Origin: Fen-1245 sp963835535
GTDB taxonomy: Bacteria > Gemmatimonadota > Gemmatimonadetes > Gemmatimonadales > JACORV01
Assembly: GCA_963835535.1 (NCBI GenBank)
Contig: CAWIFL010000004.1
Span: forward strand, 496,001-560,000
Direction: 5' to 3'
Length of the DNA: 64,000 nt
The notes under the pieces are model-generated. The model worked only from the letters and a program-made list of their open reading frames with translations, did no database searches and was not told the origin of the DNA. Shown piece after piece: positions 33,103 through 40,274 of the stretch (positions are counted from its first letter, which is position 1; every line of letters begins with the position of its first letter). Position numbers and translations under genes: made by a program.

Positions 33103-33894
33103 TCAGTCGATGCTGCGGAGATACCCGCCGTCTACGGTGACGACGGCGCCGGTAATATATGCCGCGCGCTCCGAGGCGAGGAAGGCGACGACGTCGGCCA
33201 GCTCGTCGGGCTCTCCCATCCGGCCGAGGGGGATGCTGCCGATCTGTCTGCTCTGGATTGCCTCCACCGTCGTGCCCTCGCGCGCCGCGCGGGCCTTGGC
33301 CAGGTCGACGACGCGCTCGGTGCGGAAGTAGCCGGGGCAGATGGTGGTCACGCAGATGCCGTCCTTGGCGACCTCGTCCGCGAGGCACTTGGCGAAGCCG
33401 ATGACGCCCGCGCGCGCGGTGGTCGAGAGGATGAGGCCGGGCAGCGGCTCGAGGGCCGCGAACGAGGTGAGGCAGACGATGCGGCCCCAGCGGCGCGCCC
33501 GCATCAGCGGCACGGCGGCGCGGCAGAGGTGCACGGTCGAGAGGAGGTTGAGGTCGAGCGCCTTCTGCCAGGCGTCGGCGGGGGCCTCGGCGAAGGTCGT
33601 GGCGGGCGGGCCCCCCGCGTTGCACACCAGGATGTCGAGCCGCCCGAACCGCTCGTGCGCGGCCGCGACCAGGGCGGCGGCCTGCGGCGGATCGCTCACG
33701 TCGGCCGGAAAGGCCACGGCCTCGCCGCCGGCGCCGGCGTGGATGCCCGCGGCCGCGCGCTCGGAGCGCTGCCGGTCGCGGCCGTTCACCGCCACGCGCG
33801 CGCCCTCGGCCGCGAGCCGCGTCGCGATCGCCAGGCCGAGGCCGGAAGACGAGCCGCCGACCAGCGCCCCACGCCCCTTCAGGCCGAGGTCCAC
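33103..33894 (-). CDS. SDR-family oxidoreductase lacking the catalytic Tyr
   Basis: A 263-aa short-chain dehydrogenase. The NAD(P) motif is 'VGGSSSGLGLAIATRLA', 'ILVCNAGGP' carries the NAG motif, and 'PGYFRTERV' and 'GAVVTVDGGYLRSID' close the fold. The usual YxxxK is absent: where Tyr is expected the sequence reads 'GLILSTTARAGVIGFAKCL'. This matches a known divergent SDR branch with an Ser/Ala-rich segment in place of the Tyr. Catalysis therefore differs from classical SDRs or is lost. The GTG start lies 2 nt after the formate dehydrogenase stop; tdh follows 26 nt on. Confidence 0.85.
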   Translation of the reverse strand: MDLGLKGRGALVGGSSSGLGLAIATRLAAEGARVAVNGRDRQRSERAAAGIHAGAGGEAVAFPADVSDPPQAAALVAAAHERFGRLDILVCNAGGPPATTFAEAPADAWQKALDLNLLSTVHLCRAAVPLMRARRWGRIVCLTSFAALEPLPGLILSTTARAGVIGFAKCLADEVAKDGICVTTICPGYFRTERVVDLAKARAAREGTTVEAIQSRQIGSIPLGRMGEPDELADVVAFLASERAAYITGAVVTVDGGYLRSID

Positions 33895-33896
33895 GG

Positions 33897-36824
33897 CTAG
33901 GCCTTCTCGACGCGCACGGCGCAGACCTTGAACTCGGGGATCTTGGCGTAGGGGTCCAGGGCCGGATTGGTGAGGAGGTTGGCCGCCGCCTCGCGGAAGT
34001 GGAACGGCACGAACACCTGGCGGCGCCGCACCCGCTCGGAGATGCGCACGCCGATCAGCATCGAGTTGCGGCGCGACGAGACGCGCACCTGATCGCCGTC
34101 GCGCACGTCCAGCGCCGTCGCGTCGGCCGGCGACACCTCGATGGTCGGCACCGGCTCGCGCGAGTCCAGCCCCTTGGCACGCCGCGTCATCGTCCCCGTG
34201 TGCCAGTGAAAGAGCTGGCGCCCGGTGTTCATCATGAACGGGTACTCCTCGTCGGGCAGCTCCGCCGGCGGCAGGTACTCCACCGGCACGAGCGTGCCGC
34301 TGCCGTCCGCGGTCGGGAAGCGGTCGCCGAAGAGGAACGCCGTCCCGGGGCTCTTCCGGTCGGGCACCGGGTACTGGAGCCCCGCCATGTCGAGCCGCGG
34401 ATACGTCACGCCCGCCCACGACGGGGTGACCGAGGCGATCTCCTCCATCACCTCCGCCGCGCCCGCGAACGGGGCGCTGAAGCCCACCCGCTCGGACAGC
34501 TCCACCAGCACGTCGAGGTCGCGGCGCGCCTGCCCCGGTGGAGCGCAGGCCGCGCGCACCCGCTGCAGGCGCCGTTCCGTGTTCACGAACGTGCCGTCCT
34601 TCTCGGCGAAGGACGTGCCCGGCAGGATCACGTCGGCGAAGCGCGCGGTCTCCGTGAGGAACAGGTCCTGCACGGCGAGGAACTCGAGTCCGAGGAACCA
34701 GTGCTCGGCGTGGGCGACGTTCGGATCGGAGATGATCGGATTCTCGCCGAAGATGTACATGCCCGCGACCGGCGAGTCGGCACCGACGATCTCCGTCACC
34801 TTGAGCCCCGGCTTCAGCGACAGCGAGGTCTCCGGGACGTGCCACGCCTCGGCGAACCGGCGGCGCACCTGGGGGTCGCCGACCGGCTGGTAGTCGGTGT
34901 ACGACATCGGGATCCCGCCGACGTCCGAGGCGCCCTGCACGTTGTTCTGCCCGCGGATCGGCAGCATCGCCGCACCCCAGCGCCCGATCATCCCGGTCGA
35001 GAGGATCAGGTTGAGGAGCGAGGCGACGATGTCGGTGCCGGTCGCGTGCTGGGTGAGGCCCATGGCCCAGAGCGTCGAGGTCCTGGGGCCCCGGGCGTAC
35101 CACTCGGCGGCCTGCGCGATGTCCGCGGCGGGGATGCCGGTGATCACCTCGGCGCGCTCGAGCGTGTAGGGCTCGACCGCCTCCGCCACCTGGTCGAAGC
35201 CGTGGGTGCGCCGCGCGATGAACGCCTGGTCGTGCAGCCCCTGGGCGATGATGTGGTGGAGCATCGCGTTGAAGAGCGCGACGTCGGTCCCGGGCTGCAT
35301 CTGGAGGTGGAGGTCGGCGCGGCCTGCCAGCTCGATGCGGCGCGGATCGGCGACGATGAGCGTGGCGCCGCGGCGCTGGGCCCGCTTGATCGCGGCGCCG
35401 AAGACCGGGTGGGCCTCCGTGACGTTGGCGCCCGCGACGAAGATCACATCCGACTCCTCCTCGACTTCCCGCATCGAGCCCGAGGCGGCGGACGTGTTGA
35501 GCGAGCGCTGCATGGCCGCGACCGAGGATGAGTGACACAGCCGGGTGCAGTGGTCCACGTTGTTGGTTCCGAAGCGGCCGCGGAAGATCCGCTGCAGGAC
35601 GTAGTTCTCCTCGTTGGTGCACTTGGCCGAGCAGAAGACGGCCAGCGCGTCGGGCCCCCGTTCCGCGTGGAGGCGCACCAGCTCCTGCGCCGTCAGCTCC
35701 ATTGCCTCTTCCCACGTCGCCTCGCGGAAGGGCTCGTACCACGACGCGGGGGTCGCCACCCGGTCTCGGACGTCGTCGGGGCCGCGCGGGATGTGCGGGA
35801 GCTGGGTCAGCGCCTTCCCGACGGCGCGCGCCGGCGGGCGGGACTTGGCGCGGTCCCCTTCGTCCTCGATGGAGAGCCAGGGGCCCCGGCGGCGCTCCCC
35901 CTCCTTGGGACCCTCCCACACCCAGCGGTCGCGGCGCTTGACCCAGCCCCGCCGGATCAGGGGGGCCTTGAGGCGGTCCCGGTGCTGGGGGAAGTCGTAG
36001 CCGAAGCGGCCCTTCACGCAGGTCGAGCCGAGGTTCGGGGTGTTCTCCTCGATCCACGGGCTGGTGACCCGGACGACCTGGTTGTCGCGCACGTGGAGGT
36101 CGATCTGGCAGCCGACGCCGCAGTAGGGGCAGACGGAGCGCACCACGCGCTCGGGTTCGGCGATCTGGCGCTCGGTGAACTTCTCGCGGGGGAGCACCTC
36201 GTGGATCGCCCCGGTGGGGCAGACGCGCACGCACTCGCCGCACCAGGTGCAGGCGGCGTCGTCGGGGTCGCCCTCGCCCCCCACCACGATCTCGGCGTGC
36301 TCGCCCCGCTGCGCGACCTCCAGCACTCCCACCACCTGCAGGTCGGCGCACGCCCGGACGCAGCGCGTGCACAGGATGCAGGTGCTCATGGTATGCTGGA
36401 TCATCGGGTCGCCGGCGCGCGCGTCACCCGTCCGGAGCGGCAGCTCGTGCCGGCTCTCCGGGCGCACCGGGACGTCGTACCGTCGGACCAGCTGCTCGAA
36501 CTCGTTGAGATGGTTGCCGCCGGACCGCAGGTGTCCGGTCGGGTAGCGCTCGAGCAGGAGCGAGAGAACGCTCCTGCGGTTGGCGACGGCGTCCGGCGAC
36601 TCGGTATGGACCACCATCCCGTTCTGCGCCGCCGTGGCGCACGCCGCCACGAGTTTCGGCGCGCCTTCCACGCTCACGAGGCAGATGCGGCACGAGCCGA
36701 CGACCGGCAGTTTCGGGTACCAGCACAGCGTCGGCACCTCGATGCTCGCGCTGCGCGCGGCTTCGAGAATCGTGGTGCCGTCCTCGGCGTGGATCGCCCG
36801 TCCGTCGACCGTCAACGTGATCAT
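33897..36824 (-). CDS. Formate dehydrogenase-type molybdopterin oxidoreductase, alpha subunit
   Basis: A 975-aa subunit of NAD-type formate dehydrogenases. An N-terminal 2Fe-2S plant-ferredoxin-like domain (residues 1-80) has 'CWYPKLPVVGSCRICLV' and a later Cys. A His-Cys cluster region follows, then two 4Fe-4S sites (CILCTRCVRAC and CTWCGECVRVCPTG). The Mo-bis-MGD domain starts with 'CPYCGVGCQIDL', and the Mo ligand is Cys (not selenocysteine) in 'DHCTRLCHSSSV'. The C-terminal dinucleotide-binding part ends near 'PEFKVCAVRVEKA'. The ATG at 36824 is preferred over an upstream one because the ferredoxin fold starts there and a promoter lies 26 nt before. No beta/gamma subunits or FdhD are nearby, so the electron acceptor is unclear. 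Confidence 0.92.
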   Translation of the reverse strand: MITLTVDGRAIHAEDGTTILEAARSASIEVPTLCWYPKLPVVGSCRICLVSVEGAPKLVAACATAAQNGMVVHTESPDAVANRRSVLSLLLERYPTGHLRSGGNHLNEFEQLVRRYDVPVRPESRHELPLRTGDARAGDPMIQHTMSTCILCTRCVRACADLQVVGVLEVAQRGEHAEIVVGGEGDPDDAACTWCGECVRVCPTGAIHEVLPREKFTERQIAEPERVVRSVCPYCGVGCQIDLHVRDNQVVRVTSPWIEENTPNLGSTCVKGRFGYDFPQHRDRLKAPLIRRGWVKRRDRWVWEGPKEGERRRGPWLSIEDEGDRAKSRPPARAVGKALTQLPHIPRGPDDVRDRVATPASWYEPFREATWEEAMELTAQELVRLHAERGPDALAVFCSAKCTNEENYVLQRIFRGRFGTNNVDHCTRLCHSSSVAAMQRSLNTSAASGSMREVEEESDVIFVAGANVTEAHPVFGAAIKRAQRRGATLIVADPRRIELAGRADLHLQMQPGTDVALFNAMLHHIIAQGLHDQAFIARRTHGFDQVAEAVEPYTLERAEVITGIPAADIAQAAEWYARGPRTSTLWAMGLTQHATGTDIVASLLNLILSTGMIGRWGAAMLPIRGQNNVQGASDVGGIPMSYTDYQPVGDPQVRRRFAEAWHVPETSLSLKPGLKVTEIVGADSPVAGMYIFGENPIISDPNVAHAEHWFLGLEFLAVQDLFLTETARFADVILPGTSFAEKDGTFVNTERRLQRVRAACAPPGQARRDLDVLVELSERVGFSAPFAGAAEVMEEIASVTPSWAGVTYPRLDMAGLQYPVPDRKSPGTAFLFGDRFPTADGSGTLVPVEYLPPAELPDEEYPFMMNTGRQLFHWHTGTMTRRAKGLDSREPVPTIEVSPADATALDVRDGDQVRVSSRRNSMLIGVRISERVRRRQVFVPFHFREAAANLLTNPALDPYAKIPEFKVCAVRVEKA

Positions 36825-36849
36825 CGAGCTGGTTCGAAGGGGTCGGCTG

Positions 36850-36878
36850 ATTGTACACCGGAGGCGCGTCGCGTGCAA
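36850..36878 (-). promoter_or_regulatory. Promoter of the formate dehydrogenase-tdh-kbl operon
   Basis: On the - strand TTGCAC (36878-36873), a 17-nt spacer and TACAAT (36855-36850). The coding start at 36824 follows after 25 nt. It is the only strong promoter seen for the six-gene operon. Confidence 0.75.
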
Positions 36879-36896
36879 AATTCGCGCGCTGAGCTA

Positions 36897-36924
36897 TTGC
36901 GCGTAGCAACGACTCTTATATATT
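36897..36924 (+). promoter_or_regulatory. Sigma-70-like promoter for leader / Lys-rich peptide
   Basis: TTGCGC (36897-36902), 16-nt spacer, TATATT (36919-36924). Its hexamers and spacing are identical to the promoter at 46891-46918. The next ORF start is 225 nt downstream. Confidence 0.7.
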
Positions 36925-36930
36925 GGCGTT

Positions 36931-37148
36931 CAAGGCTTTGCGCATTGCGCGGAGATACCTGTTGGAGCAACCCCGAAAGTCCAGCGTAACCTACCAAGCA
37001 GTCGCGCGCGCGATTCCGTTCTGGAATACGCCCGCGGCGATGTCGGTGTCCTCTCCATTGCAGTGGTTCGTCTCCATCGATCTCGAGGGTGTTTGACCGT
37101 CGGCCACTAGGGGCCGGCGGAACGTTCCATCACTTCGTTGGAGGCCAT
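36931..37148 (+). other. Structured 218-nt leader or small RNA candidate
   Basis: This non-coding stretch starts just after a strong promoter. It contains a GCGCATTGCGC dyad, an ATTCC-GTTCT-GGAAT hairpin near 37013 and a possible long-range pairing of GGAGATACC (near 36950) with GGTGTCCTCTCC (near 37043). A GCCGGCGG near the end may pair with CCGTCGGC upstream of it. It could be the 5' UTR of the Lys-rich peptide or an independent RNA. No known Rfam class was recognised by eye. Confidence 0.4.
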
Positions 37149-37208
37149 ATGGCGAAGAAGAAGAAGGCCGCGAAGAAGACGGCGAAGAAGGGCAAGAAGA
37201 AGAAGTAG
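37149..37208 (+). CDS. 19-aa lysine-rich mini-protein
   Basis: The sequence encodes M-A, then Lys in 13 of the remaining 17 positions with A, T and G between them, like the tail of histone H1-like proteins. It has an excellent ribosome site (TTGGAGG, five bases before the ATG), an upstream promoter, and a hairpin just after the stop. All this argues that it is made. Lys/Ala repeats of this kind bind nucleic acids through charge; a role in nucleoid or ribosome binding would be inference. It is far shorter than any annotated histone-like protein. Confidence 0.65.
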   Translation: MAKKKKAAKKTAKKGKKKK

Positions 37209-37226
37209 CCTTCGCCGGGATGCACA

Positions 37227-37250
37227 GGGGCCGGTGCTTTTGCCGGCCCC
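37227..37250 (+). terminator. Hairpin after the Lys-rich mini-gene
   Basis: An 8-bp stem GGGGCCGG / CCGGCCCC with loop TGCTTTTG, followed by GCGCATTTCC. It overlaps the -35 of the next promoter. Confidence 0.55.
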
Positions 37251-37267
37251 GCGCATTTCCGTATATT
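37240..37267 (+). promoter_or_regulatory. Promoter of the FHA-protease gene, probably leaderless
   Basis: TTGCCG (37240-37245), 16-nt spacer, TATATT (37262-37267). A normal start of transcription 7-8 bases later would fall on or next to the GTG at 37275, so the mRNA would have no leader and no ribosome site. Confidence 0.6.
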
Positions 37268-37274
37268 GCGCCGC

Positions 37275-39044
37275 GTGATCCTCCACGACGAGCGGCGCAA
37301 CCTCGACCTCACGGTCGACGGATCCTCTGCGCGGCTCGGCCGCGACCCCACCCTCGACGTCACCTTCGATCCCGGCGACGACATCGTCAGCGCCGTCCAC
37401 GCGCGCGTCTGGCGCGAGGCGGACGGCACGTGGTGGCTGGAGGACCTCGGGAGCACCAACGGCACCTGGCTGGGCGGGCGGCGCATCGCGAAGGCGGAGG
37501 CGCTGCGCACCGGCGACCGCTTCACCCTCGGCCAGCGCGGGCCCGCGCTCCGGGTCGCCATCCCGGGGCAGGTCGCGCGCACCAAGCCCCAGCCCGCCGT
37601 GGACGAATCGCAGCCGCGGCTCCGGCTGCGCCGCGTGCGGGGCGGCGAGGACCTCGTGGGCGCCGGGCGCGAGATCGTGGTGGGGCGCGACGCCGGCTGC
37701 ACGATCCCGCTCAGGACCATCGCCGACACGGTCGTATCGAAGCGCCACGCGGTCGTGACGTTCGATGACGCGGGCGCGGCCGCGATCGGCGACGCCGGGA
37801 GCACGAACGGCACCTTCGTCAACGGCAGCCAGCTCCACGCGCGCGCGCCGCTGAACCTCGGCGACCGGATCATGCTGGGGTGGCACGGCCCGCTGTTCGA
37901 GGTCCGCGCCCTCGGCGCCGCGACGTTGGCCGAAGGGCAGGGGGCGGCGTACCACCCCGAGCTGCAGCCGCCGAAGTCGCTGGCGGGCATGCTGCAGGTC
38001 GCCCGCGGCGAGGCGCGGAGCCCCGGCGGCGCCGGCGGGGGCGTGAACGCCTGGGTGCGCGCGATGGCCCGCCAGATCGCGCACGAGTCGTCCACGCTCT
38101 TCAGGGCAGCGGCCCTCGCGACGATCGTGGTCCTCGCCGCCGCGCTCGCGCTCGTCTGGCGCGCCTCCCTGCACGCGAGCGCCGCCGCCCAGGCGCGCCT
38201 CGCCGCCGCCGAGCGCGCCTTCGCGACCCAGCTCCGCTCGTCGAACGAAGCGCAGCAGCGCGCGGCGGCGGAGATCGGCCGGCTGCAGCGCGCGATCGCC
38301 GATGCGCGCGCATCGAGCGTGCCGCGCGCCGTGGTCGACTCCCTCGAGGAACGGCTGAAGGACGAGGAGGCCCGCGCCGCGCCCGGCACCCCCGAAGGGA
38401 CCGCCGATTTCTCCCGCGTCGCCGCCGACAACCAGGCGGCGGTGGGGCTCGTCATCGTCCGCTACCAGACCGATTCGGTGATGGGCACCGGCTTCGTGAT
38501 CACCCCCTCGGGCTTTCTCCTGACGAACGGCCACGTCGTCCAGGACCCGAGCCGCACCCGGCCCCGCGCCATCGAGGTCGTGATGGCCGACACGCGCACG
38601 CCGCTCCTGGCCGACGTCGTCGCCGTCAGCAACGTGCGCGACGAGGACGTCGCGGTGCTCAAGGTGCGCAACTACCACGGGGCCGTCGTAAGGTCCATCG
38701 ACTGGGAGGGGACCGGCGTCCGGCAGGGCGCGCCCGCGGCCCTGATCGGGTTCCCGCGGGGCACGCAGCTGGCCTTCGACCCCGCCGGCTTCGTCCGCAC
38801 CACGATGTTCGCGGGGATCGTCGCGAAGGCGACCAGCGAGTGGATCCAGTTCGGCGGTCCCTCGGCGTCGGGCTCCTCGGGGAGCCCGGTCTTCAACGCC
38901 GCGGGACAGGTGATCGCCCTGCACTACGGCGCCCTGGCAGACTCCGCCGCCGAGGGCGGCACGTCCGGGCTCGGCTTCGCCATCCCGATCGCGCGGGCGC
39001 GGCGCTGGCTGCCGCTGACCGTACGCAATGAGCTGGGGATCTAA
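37275..39044 (+). CDS. Two FHA domains + membrane helix + trypsin-like protease
   Basis: A 589-aa single-pass protein. FHA domain 1 (about residues 5-95) has 'ARLGRDPTLDV' and 'GSTNGTWLGGRRI'. FHA domain 2 (about 115-215) has 'IVVGRDAGCTIPL', 'VVSKRHAVV' and 'GSTNGTFVNGSQL'. A transmembrane helix at about 278-298 is followed by a coiled-coil (about 300-360). A chymotrypsin/HtrA-type protease domain comes last, with His in 'LLTNGHVVQD', Asp in 'DEDVAVLKV' and Ser in 'SGSSGSPVFN'. No PDZ domain is present. FHA domains bind phospho-Thr, so it may relay Ser/Thr-kinase signals to an extracytoplasmic protease (inference). GTG 37275 is chosen from promoter position; a TTG three codons earlier keeps the frame. 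Confidence 0.9.
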   Translation: MILHDERRNLDLTVDGSSARLGRDPTLDVTFDPGDDIVSAVHARVWREADGTWWLEDLGSTNGTWLGGRRIAKAEALRTGDRFTLGQRGPALRVAIPGQVARTKPQPAVDESQPRLRLRRVRGGEDLVGAGREIVVGRDAGCTIPLRTIADTVVSKRHAVVTFDDAGAAAIGDAGSTNGTFVNGSQLHARAPLNLGDRIMLGWHGPLFEVRALGAATLAEGQGAAYHPELQPPKSLAGMLQVARGEARSPGGAGGGVNAWVRAMARQIAHESSTLFRAAALATIVVLAAALALVWRASLHASAAAQARLAAAERAFATQLRSSNEAQQRAAAEIGRLQRAIADARASSVPRAVVDSLEERLKDEEARAAPGTPEGTADFSRVAADNQAAVGLVIVRYQTDSVMGTGFVITPSGFLLTNGHVVQDPSRTRPRAIEVVMADTRTPLLADVVAVSNVRDEDVAVLKVRNYHGAVVRSIDWEGTGVRQGAPAALIGFPRGTQLAFDPAGFVRTTMFAGIVAKATSEWIQFGGPSASGSSGSPVFNAAGQVIALHYGALADSAAEGGTSGLGFAIPIARARRWLPLTVRNELGI

Positions 39045-39051
39045 GAAACGA

Positions 39052-39077
39052 AAGGCCCGGCTTCATCGCCGGGCCTT
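39052..39077 (+). terminator. Intrinsic terminator of the FHA-protease gene
   Basis: A 9-bp stem AAGGCCCGG / CCGGGCCTT with an 8-nt loop, eight bases past the stop, followed by CGTGTG. Confidence 0.65.
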
Positions 39078-39101
39078 CGTGTGAGCAGCGGCAGACGCCC
39101 C

Positions 39102-39251
39102 TCAGCGCTCCCGCCACTCCTCTTCGTTGGTCGCCTCTTCCTCGTTCGCCCAGAACCACATCAGAATCCGCGGCGGCCGCGACGCTTCGCCGCCGTCGTT
39201 GATGACGATGCCCAAGGGCTCACCCGTAGTCGCCAGGATCGCTGTCGCCAT
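39102..39251 (-). CDS. 49-aa hypothetical acidic mini-protein
   Basis: A short frame with clear coding character: strong G/C at third positions and a balanced sequence. It begins 'MATAILATTGEPLGIVIND' and ends 'RILMWFWANEEEATNEEEWR' plus one residue pair. The Trp/Phe-rich centre and acidic tail look like a folded or peripheral peptide rather than noise. A GGGGTGG stretch lies a few bases before the ATG. No family is recognised. It is alone between two converging units. Confidence 0.5.
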   Translation of the reverse strand: MATAILATTGEPLGIVINDGGEASRPPRILMWFWANEEEATNEEEWRER

Positions 39252-39394
39252 ACCGCCACCCCGCCAGAGTTGAAACGCACACGCACGACTCCCGCACCAT
39301 CTCCTAAGGCACGGCCCGTGCCCCGGCGGATGGATTCGTAACCTAATGATTTGCAGGTACTTGCAGACTAAGCAGAAGGCTGCGTGTGAAATTA

Positions 39395-39411
39395 TGTGTC
39401 AGTCCGACACA
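39395..39411 (-). terminator. Small dyad after the methyltransferase-like gene
   Basis: A perfect inverted repeat TGTGTC-AGTCC-GACACA sits three bases past the stop of the leftward gene. On that strand it is followed by TAATTTCA. It could be a weak terminator or a protein-binding site. Confidence 0.4.
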
Positions 39412-39413
39412 GG

Positions 39414-40274
39414 CTACGCCGTTTCACTCTGACGCACTTCCGGTTGCTCCGGCTGCTCGGGCTGCGTGGCGAGGAAGCCGAAGTTGCGGGTGCGGTGCGT
39501 GCCGGCGCCCGGGTCCTTCGCGCGCGCGACGGTCCAGTCGGCGTAGAGGGAGCGGAGCGCGTCGCTGGAGACGGGTGGGTTCTTCCCGGCCGGGCCGCCC
39601 GCCGGCATGACGACGTGCCGCCCGCCCGGGACCGTGACGGCCTTGAGTCGCCGGATGAGCTCGGCCCGCTCGAGCGCGGAGAGTCCCGCCAGGGCGGACG
39701 TCTCGATCGTGCAGCCGTCGAGTGGCTGGTGCGGCGTCCAGCTCTCGAGCGGCACCACCAGGCACTCGATGCGGCTGCTGAGCTGCTCGGCGATGGCCCG
39801 GTTCTCGAGTCCTTCGATCGCCGCGAGGTCCGGATCGCCGACGAGGACTTTCGCGCCCCGGGCAGCGAGGAACAGCGCGCACGCGCCGTCGGCGGCGCCG
39901 ACGACGGCGAAGGTGTCCAGCTCCTTGACGAACTCGGCGAGCAGCACGACCGGATCGTGCGGGGCGAGCCCCCAGTGGGTGGGCTGGACCTGCGCCGCGC
40001 GGAGCGCCAGGTGCCGCTCCCGCCAGCGGCGGTAGGAGGGCAGGCGCAGGCGACGGCGGATGATGGAGTCCACCTGTTCCTGAAGGAGCACCTCGGTGAG
40101 GGTGTACTGCTCGGTGCGGGCCAGCTCCTGGACGGCTTCGTCGCCAATGCCGAGGATCGAGGCCCGCGGCAGGCCGTCCTTGTACTCCTCGATCCGCTGC
40201 TCGATGAACTCCTCGTACTCGGCGCGCAGGCTGCGCGGCGCGCGGCGGGACCGGCCTTCCTCGGTGATCAGCAC
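39414..40274 (-). CDS. SAM-methyltransferase-like protein of unknown target
   Basis: A 286-aa protein. The centre (residues about 125-240) resembles a class I methyltransferase: the glycine-rich 'FAVVGAADGACALFLAARG' is followed by an acidic strand end 'KVLVGDPDLAAIEGL'. Then come 'IECLVVPLESW' and a late 'PGGRHVVMP'. The N-terminal 115 residues are helical and charged. The gene overlaps the CDF transporter stop by seven bases, so they are likely co-expressed. The C-terminus ends in a PEQPEQPE repeat. Methyltransferase activity is inferred from the fold-like pattern only; the catalytic motif IV is not obvious. Confidence 0.55.
   Translation of the reverse strand: MLITEEGRSRRAPRSLRAEYEEFIEQRIEEYKDGLPRASILGIGDEAVQELARTEQYTLTEVLLQEQVDSIIRRRLRLPSYRRWRERHLALRAAQVQPTHWGLAPHDPVVLLAEFVKELDTFAVVGAADGACALFLAARGAKVLVGDPDLAAIEGLENRAIAEQLSSRIECLVVPLESWTPHQPLDGCTIETSALAGLSALERAELIRRLKAVTVPGGRHVVMPAGGPAGKNPPVSSDALRSLYADWTVARAKDPGAGTHRTRNFGFLATQPEQPEQPEVRQSETA

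Noticed and set aside
35460..35560. Selenocysteine formate dehydrogenase
   Set aside because: The Mo-ligand position reads Cys (TGC on the sense strand) and no in-frame TGA is present.
39081..39341. 86-codon + strand frame after the FHA-protease gene
   Set aside because: Pro/Arg-rich, no ribosome site, begins at the terminator; the opposite-strand 49-aa frame has better coding character.
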